From JABDMH01 sp050298535 (lineage in GTDB: Bacteria; Bacteroidota; Bacteroidia; Chitinophagales; Saprospiraceae), in NCBI GenBank assembly GCA_050298535.1, contig JBNKUI010000063.1, positions 124,001 to 188,000 on the forward strand: a stretch of DNA of 64,000 bases, read 5' to 3'. Below are positions 45,433-53,165 of the stretch, piece by piece. Under the pieces are notes generated by a model. That model was not told the origin of the DNA and did no database searches. It saw only the letters and a program-made list of their open reading frames with translations. The position numbers and the translations under genes were made by a program. How positions within the stretch are numbered: the stretch's first letter is position 1; each line of letters opens with the position of its first letter.

Positions 45433-45880
45433 AGCCAGTCTTTTTTCGAAAACTCCTGAGAATTCGTTTTCAATGTAAGTTATTGTGAACATCATCGGTT
45501 CATTCAAAAGTACGGTGTTTTCAAGTAGAATACCTATCAACATCATCGACAACTATCCAATAATCGCGGCAAATCCACACCCATAAAAATTAGATTTAGT
45601 GCCGAACAACAAGCCGATCAGAAATTTACCTTCCAAATTTTGATGACTAAAGCACCTCCCTTCCTATGCAGTAGTATAGTCATTGAGAATCGAACAGAAG
45701 GAAGGTATGGAAGTTAGATTCATAAAGGTCTAATAATGGGTAAGTATGATGTGGAAAGAGTCAGGCCAGAAATCAATTTTGAGAAAAAAGTAAAAAAAAA
45801 GTGAAAAAGGTCAGGACATATGCACAAGCTCAGGACACAGTAAGGTGTAGAAACGATAAATAACCATTAAAACTTAAAAA
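45433..45880. other. Intergenic leader of the small-protein pair
   Basis: No gene is seen on either strand. The right part should carry the promoter of the small-protein pair. It contains an A-rich stretch (about 45779-45806) and the word tcaggaca twice in direct orientation about 20 bases apart (near 45809 and 45830), which could be a regulator site. The ATAAATAACCATTAAAAC upstream of the first start is typical A-rich Bacteroidota leader sequence. Confidence 0.35.
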
Positions 45881-46078
45881 ATGAGACAGGAATTTAACAG
45901 TCAAATGGAAGCCATCACATGGATAGCAGACTATGCAAAATCAGAAGCCCATTTTGAAATCATGCGTGAAGAGTTAACATTCAACCATATCTACACTGGC
46001 GAGTTTTTCATCCACCCAAATCACGTGGACATGGAAGTAATTATGCTTGACGAGATGAATAATGATATAACCTTTTAA
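45881..46078 (+). CDS. Small protein, member 1 of a tandem paralogous pair
   Basis: The 65-residue protein, with no signal peptide, begins MRQEFNSQMEAITWIADYAK, then SEAHFEIMREELTFNHIYTG. The next reading frame, 23 bases downstream, repeats the same pattern (MRREFNNHMEAMNWL, EAHFEIMREELKYNFVDSG), so selection on the protein sequence is likely. No family is recognised. The predicted fold is helical over residues 5-32, followed by a short strand-like acidic tail. Confidence 0.72.
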   Translation: MRQEFNSQMEAITWIADYAKSEAHFEIMREELTFNHIYTGEFFIHPNHVDMEVIMLDEMNNDITF

Positions 46079-46101
46079 TCAACCAATAAAATCGAAAGAA
46101 A

Positions 46102-46254
46102 ATGAGACGAGAATTCAATAACCACATGGAAGCAATGAACTGGCTCTCAGATCATTCGCGAAACGAAGCCCATTTCGAAATTATGCGTGAAGAGTTGAAG
46201 TATAATTTTGTAGATAGCGGAGAATACTTTGTAGATACCACTTTTTTTCAATAG
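46102..46254 (+). CDS. Small protein, member 2 of a tandem paralogous pair (50 aa)
   Basis: ATG at 46102 opens a 50-residue frame to a TAG at 46252-46254: MRREFNNHMEAMNWLSDHSR, NEAHFEIMREELKYNFVDSG, then a short tail ending TTFFQ. About two thirds of the first 40 residues match member 1, while the tail is different and shorter. The gap between the genes is 23 bases, so they share a transcript. Function unknown. Confidence 0.7.
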   Translation: MRREFNNHMEAMNWLSDHSRNEAHFEIMREELKYNFVDSGEYFVDTTFFQ

Positions 46255-46593
46255 AAGATATAAGAGATACAGCAGACCCTGACCCAAGATCAAGAGCAGA
46301 CTCCAAGATTTTTAGACCTGCCCCCAGCTTATCTTTCTTAAAACACCAATTTAAGCAACCCCACCATCTACTACCTATATTCCTGTTAATCAACACCCTA
46401 CATATTTTTTAAGGATGGTATGGCATGTTTTATGCTGTACCATTTTCACTTTTCGCCCATGAAGAGTTGAAGACCAAAGAGATCCTATCGTAAACGCACA
46501 GACAACTAAGTGGATAGAGGGACTAGCACCCCTAACTAGTGTTGTGTTTTATGCCTCCATACAGATTGTATGGTTGCACTGAAACCAATTTGA
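46255..46593 (+). other. Intergenic region with a possible third, degenerate copy
   Basis: No intact gene is seen. At 46455-46472 the sequence gcccatgaagagttgaag equals the segment of the second small gene coding AHFEIMREELK with 15 bases removed in the middle, suggesting the wreck of a third copy. Two short inverted repeats also occur: ACTAG/CTAGT at 46522-46540 and CCATACA/TGTATGG at 46557-46573, the latter 20 bases before the next gene. Confidence 0.35.
46415..46446 (+). terminator. Candidate terminator hairpin after the small-gene pair
   Basis: ATGGTA plus GCAT (46415-46426) pair with ATGC plus TACCAT (46432-46443) around GTTTT, with a 2x2 internal mismatch, followed by a T-rich tail (tttt, then ttttc). 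Being 160 bases after the second small gene it could end that transcript. Confidence 0.45.
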
Positions 46594-47787
46594 ATGAAAT
46601 CAGCAATTAGGATATGTATGAGTGTTCGCATCTATATATGTGCGGCACTGCTTCTGTTCGCTTCATCAAATCTTATAGCTCAACGGGGATTTGAGTTCGG
46701 ATATGTCGTGAATAATGCCGGTGACAGTACACAGGTTGTGATCATAAAACCGAAAGGAGATAAGACACCACAAGAGGTACAGTTTTATCATGCGCGGACG
46801 GGTACCATCGTGACCCTTCCCGTGACTGAGGTGCAGTCATTTGGAGTTCCCAATAAGTATCGATTTGAACGACATCGCGTAGATATTGATCAGTCTTCGC
46901 AGCAGAAACGCAATTTGTCCGATCATCCATTTCCAGAGTGGGTACGAGAGGTTCTATTCCTGAAGGTCATTGTGGAAGGTCCCGGATCGTTGTATCAACT
47001 CAATGATGGGGTAAATGAGCAATACTTCTATACACGTGAAGACAGCCCCGTCGAGCAACTGGAGTTCAAGAATTATATGGACAGGCAAAACAATGTTGCG
47101 AGCTATCGTAGGTTCGAACAACAACTTCTAGAGGATGTTGCTTGTAGTGGATCTCATCTTCTTAGAGTAAAAAGATTGAGATTTAGCCGGTATCCTCTGG
47201 AAAATTACTTTCGAAGGTTTAATGATTGTATGGATCGTCCATATCGAGTGTACTATGATAAGCCCGACCAGATTTTCTTTGCCAAGCTTACCCCAGGTAT
47301 TGTAGCCGCCGATATGCGGATGTTTTATGAGGCCGATGAATATCATTATGGTATGACCACGAGTTTATCTCTGGGGCTTGAATTGGAAGGTAAGTTGCCA
47401 TGGGCAGAAAAATCTTTTAGTGTGCTTGCAGAACCTCGTTTTCAGTCCTTTAGCGCAGAGCTTCGCGAGAATGAGACCTCAGCTATTAATTACAATTTTA
47501 TCGAGGTGCCTGTAGGACTTCGTTATTACTTCGAGACCAAACGTAGAATACGTCCCTTCGTTGATGCACACTATGTACCCCGGATCTCCCTTGACTTTGC
47601 TAGATCAAGTTTTGCCGGTCAAAGTCTAAAGCCAGGAGATAGTTTTAGTTATGGTGGCGGAGTAAATTGGGGTTGGTTTAGCACAGCTGTACGCTGCTAC
47701 ACTTCCCGGGATGTGGTGTCTGATTATGCCAATATGGCTTCCACTTTTCAGCGTGTCGAACTGATCGTCGGAGTTACTGTTTTTTGA
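46594..47787 (+). CDS. Outer-membrane protein with C-terminal beta-barrel, function unknown
   Basis: The 397-residue protein has a signal peptide (YICAALLLFASSNLIAQ). The first 210 residues form a soluble region with FEFGYVVNNAGDSTQVVIIK and DVACSGSHLLRVKRLRFSRY, a layout seen in Bacteroidota secreted proteins that lead into an outer-membrane barrel. From about 225 on the alternating pattern (FFAKLTPGIVAADMRMFYEA, GLRYYFETKRRIRPFVDAHY, FQRVELIVGVTVF at the very end) is a porin-like barrel with the terminal Phe of outer-membrane proteins. It converges with the rhamnosidase gene and overlaps it by 14 bases. Confidence 0.65.
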   Translation: MKSAIRICMSVRIYICAALLLFASSNLIAQRGFEFGYVVNNAGDSTQVVIIKPKGDKTPQEVQFYHARTGTIVTLPVTEVQSFGVPNKYRFERHRVDIDQSSQQKRNLSDHPFPEWVREVLFLKVIVEGPGSLYQLNDGVNEQYFYTREDSPVEQLEFKNYMDRQNNVASYRRFEQQLLEDVACSGSHLLRVKRLRFSRYPLENYFRRFNDCMDRPYRVYYDKPDQIFFAKLTPGIVAADMRMFYEADEYHYGMTTSLSLGLELEGKLPWAEKSFSVLAEPRFQSFSAELRENETSAINYNFIEVPVGLRYYFETKRRIRPFVDAHYVPRISLDFARSSFAGQSLKPGDSFSYGGGVNWGWFSTAVRCYTSRDVVSDYANMASTFQRVELIVGVTVF

Positions 47788-50761
47788 TACGAGCTGGCCT
47801 AAATACTGACTTTCCAATTATTTTGACAGGTCCTATTAAACCTGTAGGTTTGAGGGGTGCTTCACCCAGTGGAGTAGACCACGGAGAAGGTAGTTTATCT
47901 ATATTTGATTGGATTCGTCTTTCTTCAGGTTTCTTTCTTCCATCCCCTACCAGTCGGTTATTGAGCAGTGTTGCCACTGAAATCACAAGTGTATTTTCCC
48001 GTTTGATACTATCTGATATATCATAAAGAAAGGGATAGAATGATCCTGTTGCCAGCGAGTCACCATTAATGGTCACATCGGCCACTTCATTCACTTCTCC
48101 CAGGTCTAAGAGCCAGACCCGGTTTGTATCCGGATCATCTGTAAGACTAAACGTAGTTTGATATTCGATGATACCGGCATATGTGCTGATCCCTTGATGA
48201 ATGTGAGTATGCAAACTGGAAAGTTTGTCCATTTCTATCTGTTGAGGAGCGTCCCAGCCCTCTTCAAATGAGACGGTCCAGGAGTTTGGCAGGGAAATAT
48301 TCTCATCCCGCATACTATGAAAAGCTAATTCACTCCCATCAGAATATTGGAAGTTATATTCCCCGTCACCCGATGTTTTGATTATCATTTCATCCATACC
48401 TGGTACGAAGGAGTTTACCTGGAAAAGGTCTCCACCTTTCTTTGATTTTACAGAGGTGATATGCGGTGATGTCTTACCTTTTTCAAAGGCAAGAATAAAT
48501 GCCCCGTGCGGCGCCCAGGCGATTGGAATGGTTGTCATCCCTTCTGATAGACGATACATTGGAATATCCATCACCTGACCCGTCACTGGATCCCAGAGTG
48601 TTGGATGTCCCATCGATCGAAAGGTTACTTCTCCTACACACGAGGTGCTATCTGTATTTCTGACAAAGTAGAAATCATATGAATCAGTGACCCGATGTAT
48701 ATATTCCAGATTGATTGCCTCACCATTGGGTGCAGAATAACTAAAATCCTGGGGTATATTTTTTTGTTGAAGTACATCTTTTGCGGACTGTCCCCAATAG
48801 ATCGAACCCTTTCCAATTGAATGAACACCCGTAGGGGATCCGTGACCGTCGCCCCATAATTGAGAGAGGATAATCCGTAGTGAATCCTCTTTCTGCTGAT
48901 AGTTATGAAGCCCATATACTTTCGAAGGAGGGGGACAGACAATCGTGGCTCCATTCTCCACAAGGTCTTTCATCTTTTTTAAGACATCCAGGTGCATGTT
49001 TGGGGATTTCTTTACGACCAGGATACTGTAAGACGGTCCGTGTGGTAATGTAATTCTGCCATCTTTAGTTTCCATTCTATTGATTAGGACATCGCTATTT
49101 ACCACATCATAATCATAGCCTTCACCCAACCATTCAAAGGTCCTTTTATGACCTACAAAGTTAGGTGCCTCATCTCCATAATAGTAGGCTACATCCGCCA
49201 CAAAATCACCCTGCTGCAAGATATAGCTGATACGTGCCAGGTAATCATTCCAGGCTCTGGATTTTGGCCACCAGGCCCGATGCGTATTCATCACCGTTCC
49301 AAAATTATAAATCCAGCCTGGATGACCTGCTTTTTCAGGTATGTGAGGAAAAGTATGATATACAATCCGGTTAAGTCCTTCACAAAAGGCTTTGTCAGCT
49401 ACGGGCTTTAAATCCATCGGCCCTTCCTGCCACAACCACACACTCGTGAAAGATTCAGCTTCTACATATTTCTTGTTGTAGATGTGCGCCGCACTAGCTA
49501 TCCCCTTTACGATTTGCAGTTCGTCCATATGCTGTTGACCTCTGGGATGCCGGTACCAAAACTCACCCCTTGGGATATCTAACTGCCCCAGGGCTTTTAG
49601 GTCCTCGAAAGGGACGTTGTGCACCGGAGGACCAGGTCCTCCTGCCTCGGCAACGTAACCTATTCCATGTTCATGGCAGAGCTCGCTTCCTAATTTATAG
49701 TGATTATTGATTATTAAGTCAGAGAGTGTTTTTCTAAAGTCATATAAGAATCTTTCGGTGTATTCGGAATCTTGAATGCGAAAACCGTCGAGAGCAGGCA
49801 GAAGGGGGGTAATATCATATCCGCGAAGATTCATGAAGTCCTGGGGTAGGGAGGGAGTCCACGCCGCACTATTAGCCTCATAGCTATCATTGTAAAAGTA
49901 TTTCAATGCATCAGATGAGAGTGTAGTCTCTAGTTTGTCGAAGAAATATTTCATGTGAAACTGAGTAGCCTCTGCACTAAAGTGATCGATCATCAATCCC
50001 TTGCTGTTGGTTCCTGGTATAGCAAGTGGTTGTCCAGTAGGCATGCATGTGTAGCGTGTAAGCATCCATACACCGGGACGACCTTCCCATTCAAAATCGG
50101 ATTGGTCCAGGTATTTCGACAAATTGATCACTTCTTCGGTACGAATCAAACTATCACTCCTTAGCGGGAAAGCTAAGAGCGCAACATCTTGACGAAAAGC
50201 CGGTAATCCATCTTCCTGAAATTCAAGCATGCGATCCCGTCGTCCACTGTTTCCTCTTGAAATATATTGCTCCATTTGAGGGGGCGGTATCTCAATGGAT
50301 CCTTTTTCTCCTTCCTGAATTACCACGCTACTTCTGAAAAGACCCATCACTCCATACTCCTCAGGTATCCAACTGCCTCCAGCATTCCAACTACTGGCAA
50401 TGGTAAGTCCCATCTCCATATCATATGCAGATCCTAACGACACGGCGTGCTGTATGGCCATCAAGGAGCTATCACCCATAAATGCTGGTCCGGGAGGAAC
50501 CACCTGATTAGGATCAACAATCATTCCCACATCCCAAATGTCAAAACCTCCCAATCCCTTCTCGACAGCCTCTTTGATCTCAAACCGAAGCATATTGGTG
50601 TCGACATTGCCATTCAGCCAAGTCCAAAGTGCTTTGGGTCTGGCTTCCACCGGAGGATTTTGAAACATTCCCTTCACATCCACAGGCCGTTGATCAATTC
50701 CTTTATCAGACTTGCAACTGACAATGGCCAGGATGAGGAGCAGGAGAGAAATACATTTCAT
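47774..50761 (-). CDS. GH106-type alpha-L-rhamnosidase (lipoprotein)
   Basis: A 995-residue enzyme with lipobox (LLLILAIVSC) at the N-terminus. The early motif FQNPPVEARPKALWTWLNG, then KGLGGFDIWDVGM, EMGLTIASSWNAGGSWIP and EAGGPGPPVHNVP, and LKYFYNDSYEANSAAWTP, follow the layout of GH106 alpha-L-rhamnosidases, a catalytic barrel with several beta-sandwich modules; the last 150 residues look like a jelly-roll GH2-type sugar-binding domain. It should release terminal rhamnose from a polysaccharide such as rhamnogalacturonan or ulvan-type polymer. With two sulfatases nearby, a sulfated rhamnose polymer (ulvan-like) is an attractive but unproven substrate. Confidence 0.88.
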   Translation of the reverse strand: MKCISLLLLILAIVSCKSDKGIDQRPVDVKGMFQNPPVEARPKALWTWLNGNVDTNMLRFEIKEAVEKGLGGFDIWDVGMIVDPNQVVPPGPAFMGDSSLMAIQHAVSLGSAYDMEMGLTIASSWNAGGSWIPEEYGVMGLFRSSVVIQEGEKGSIEIPPPQMEQYISRGNSGRRDRMLEFQEDGLPAFRQDVALLAFPLRSDSLIRTEEVINLSKYLDQSDFEWEGRPGVWMLTRYTCMPTGQPLAIPGTNSKGLMIDHFSAEATQFHMKYFFDKLETTLSSDALKYFYNDSYEANSAAWTPSLPQDFMNLRGYDITPLLPALDGFRIQDSEYTERFLYDFRKTLSDLIINNHYKLGSELCHEHGIGYVAEAGGPGPPVHNVPFEDLKALGQLDIPRGEFWYRHPRGQQHMDELQIVKGIASAAHIYNKKYVEAESFTSVWLWQEGPMDLKPVADKAFCEGLNRIVYHTFPHIPEKAGHPGWIYNFGTVMNTHRAWWPKSRAWNDYLARISYILQQGDFVADVAYYYGDEAPNFVGHKRTFEWLGEGYDYDVVNSDVLINRMETKDGRITLPHGPSYSILVVKKSPNMHLDVLKKMKDLVENGATIVCPPPSKVYGLHNYQQKEDSLRIILSQLWGDGHGSPTGVHSIGKGSIYWGQSAKDVLQQKNIPQDFSYSAPNGEAINLEYIHRVTDSYDFYFVRNTDSTSCVGEVTFRSMGHPTLWDPVTGQVMDIPMYRLSEGMTTIPIAWAPHGAFILAFEKGKTSPHITSVKSKKGGDLFQVNSFVPGMDEMIIKTSGDGEYNFQYSDGSELAFHSMRDENISLPNSWTVSFEEGWDAPQQIEMDKLSSLHTHIHQGISTYAGIIEYQTTFSLTDDPDTNRVWLLDLGEVNEVADVTINGDSLATGSFYPFLYDISDSIKRENTLVISVATLLNNRLVGDGRKKPEERRIQSNIDKLPSPWSTPLGEAPLKPTGLIGPVKIIGKSVFRPARIKKQ

Positions 50762-50905
50762 GCCCTTAAAGAAATTTAGAAAATATGAAATTTGTGTTCT
50801 GCAGTTTGTTGAGGAGTGATGTTTATCATCGCGACAGTTGATGACTTACAGTTAATATATGCGTCTTCCACTGAACTTTTGTATGGTGATTAGGATTTTA
50901 CATAT

Positions 50906-51499
50906 ATGCAGGATACAATGAAGGTGTTTTTTGAAGGAGAAACCGCAGTGAAAACTCAGGATCATTTTTACGATGTACTGACTCAGTATGAGCCATTGCG
51001 AAATCATAATATTTATGTGAAGACACGCCCTCTGAAAAGAACGACCATGCAGGCGCAACCTGTCATCAATCTTAATTTCTTTTCACCCGCCCAAAGGGAG
51101 TATGTGATTCATGTATCCCCTAATTCTAAGATTGATCCTTCCGTCAAAACGAGTGCCATGCCTTCCGATGTACTCCGAGGGTGGTTTGCACATGAACTAG
51201 GACATGTAATGGATTATTTGCAAAGGTCCTGGGGACAAATGGTCAGATTTGGTCTGGATTATTCGTTTTCAAACGCTGCTCGAATTGGTATGGAAAAGGC
51301 AGCCGACATCTATGCAATCAGATATGGTTTCGGAGAGGAAATAAAAGCTACAAAAGACTTTATACTCAATCATGCAGATGTTGATGCACGTTATAAGGCA
51401 CAAATAAACAAGTATTACTTAAGTCCTGCGGAAATCGAGGAATTGCTTGTACAGGTAGAAGAGGATGATAAGTCCCCTTCGGAATTGTTACTTAAATAG
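50906..51499 (+). CDS. HExxH zinc metallopeptidase-like protein
   Basis: At 197 residues, this has no signal peptide. The core is RGWFAHELGHVMDYLQRS, a HELGH zinc-binding helix, followed about 35 residues on by GMEKAADIYAIRYGFG, where the Glu/Asp supplies the third ligand as in gluzincins and similar minimal metallopeptidases. It resembles small stand-alone zincins of unknown target. The ATG at 50906 is close to another in-frame ATG 4 codons later. The gene sits alone between the rhamnosidase and the GH3 gene. Confidence 0.75.
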   Translation: MQDTMKVFFEGETAVKTQDHFYDVLTQYEPLRNHNIYVKTRPLKRTTMQAQPVINLNFFSPAQREYVIHVSPNSKIDPSVKTSAMPSDVLRGWFAHELGHVMDYLQRSWGQMVRFGLDYSFSNAARIGMEKAADIYAIRYGFGEEIKATKDFILNHADVDARYKAQINKYYLSPAEIEELLVQVEEDDKSPSELLLK

Positions 51500-51503
51500 T
51501 GCT

Positions 51504-53030
51504 TTATTCCACAGTGAGGAAGTTCAGAAATTTCCGCATTTTTTCTGATGTCATAACTTTGGGAGTCTTTACCTGACCACCTTTCTTTTTTTGAGATTCC
51601 AGAAATTGATGATATTTCTCCTTTGAAATCACCTTTACCTTGACAGCTTTCAATGCTTTGGTCCTTGCTACTGCATAATTTTTATTGATACCTTTTAGGA
51701 TTTCATCTAGTTCAGAGGTGACATCATGGGAGGCTTTCCCATCTTCAGTAGCAAGAATCCATTGATGGTAATATTGATCATCTTCATTTTTAAGGGCTGC
51801 GACTGAAAATTCAGTAACTGACTTATCTGTTTTTTTACTAAGTTCCTGAATGGCGTCATTTATTTTTTCTTCAGAGAGTTGCGAACCTACTACATTGAGA
51901 AAAAACTTAGTGCGTCCGGTTATTTTAAATAATCCCTCCTTTTTGGACGAAAACCGAATGGTGTCGCCAATCATATATCTCCAGGCACCTGCACATGTCG
52001 AAATTAGCAGGGCATAATCCTGACCTTCTTCCACCTCTTCCCAGTAGTGAATTTTAGGTTTTTCCAGCAGGTTACCCATACTGTCAAATCCTCGATCATC
52101 GAAGGGAATAAATTCATAATAAAGATTGTGATTGAACGCCATCCTCATGTCCATACTTTCCGGGCCTGATCTGTAGCCAAAGAAACCTTCGGAAGCCAGA
52201 TAGGTGTCGATAATGGTCAGGGGGTGGGAAGTGATCTTTTGGAATGGTTCTTCATAGGGATCGAAGGCCACACCACCCGTAGAATAAAGAGTTAAATCTG
52301 GCCAAATATCATGTATGGATGTCAAATTGTGTTCTTCAATAATAGCTTTTAAGATGATAAGAATCCAGGATGGAATTCCCACAATAGAACCGATGTCCCA
52401 GGAAGGTGCCTCTTTTACGATGGCCTGAAGTCGCTCATCCCAGTCTCCGATTTCGGCGATATCTTTTCCAGGTCGATAAAAGAAATCATACCAACCAGGA
52501 AAATTATGCACATTGATGCCACTAATTTCTCCTTCCTTAAATCCGTGAACGCTTGAGTTAAGATCAGCGCTACTACTGAGCACAAATACTTCTTTTTCAA
52601 ATAAGGTGGCTGGAAGATCGAATGAGGACAAGTCTTTTACAAGATCGATTCCCACTTTCCTCATGCTGCTGAGCATATCCTCAGTGACAGGGATTCGTTT
52701 ACTCTTCTTTCCAGTAGTGCCACTACTGAGTGCAAAATATGACGGCTTTCCGGGCCAGGTAATATCCGGATATTTTTGTTGTTGGCTCCACCATTCCTCA
52801 GCCATCCGATGATAGTCAAATATAGGAACTTCACTTGCAAAAGGTCCTCGCGGATCGGATACTTCCAAAAGATGACCAAATCCATGATAAAGACCAAATG
52901 AGGTATCTTTTGCTGAATCCAGGAGTCCTTTCAATTGCTTTATCTGTTGCGATTGAATGTCTTCCTGCCGTGTGGGGAAATTTGCACTGAGTTCAATGCC
53001 TTGCTTAATGATATTTCCTAGTAGTGCCAT
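51504..53030 (-). CDS. GH3-family acyl-adenylating protein (auxin-responsive GH3-like)
   Basis: A 508-residue GH3 protein: FALSSGTTGKKSKRIPVT is the ATP-binding P-loop of the adenylating superfamily, YSTGGVAFDPYEEP and DTYLASEGFFGY are the second and third GH3 motifs, and ISTCAGAWRYMIGDTIRF the following one. In plants GH3 enzymes conjugate amino acids to jasmonate or auxin; bacterial ones are poorly known and probably form amides of small carboxylic acids. The stop lies 4 bases from that of the zincin gene (convergent). It is divergently arranged with the double protease gene over 135 bases, so the two promoters may share a region. Confidence 0.85.
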   Translation of the reverse strand: MALLGNIIKQGIELSANFPTRQEDIQSQQIKQLKGLLDSAKDTSFGLYHGFGHLLEVSDPRGPFASEVPIFDYHRMAEEWWSQQQKYPDITWPGKPSYFALSSGTTGKKSKRIPVTEDMLSSMRKVGIDLVKDLSSFDLPATLFEKEVFVLSSSADLNSSVHGFKEGEISGINVHNFPGWYDFFYRPGKDIAEIGDWDERLQAIVKEAPSWDIGSIVGIPSWILIILKAIIEEHNLTSIHDIWPDLTLYSTGGVAFDPYEEPFQKITSHPLTIIDTYLASEGFFGYRSGPESMDMRMAFNHNLYYEFIPFDDRGFDSMGNLLEKPKIHYWEEVEEGQDYALLISTCAGAWRYMIGDTIRFSSKKEGLFKITGRTKFFLNVVGSQLSEEKINDAIQELSKKTDKSVTEFSVAALKNEDDQYYHQWILATEDGKASHDVTSELDEILKGINKNYAVARTKALKAVKVKVISKEKYHQFLESQKKKGGQVKTPKVMTSEKMRKFLNFLTVE

Positions 53031-53165
53031 ATAGATAAACTATTTGATGCTAGTCATACTTTGATTCTTTTACTGTTGTTCGCAATTATTTCGGAGAAAA
53101 AGTGTGTGCAGGGGGTGACCTTTTGGAATAATTAGGCACTAAACAAAAAGATTACTTCAATAACC

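Noticed and set aside
45779..45806. A-rich tract as a possible curved-DNA or origin element
   Set aside because: No DnaA-box cluster or replication gene is near; A-rich leaders are common upstream of Bacteroidota genes.
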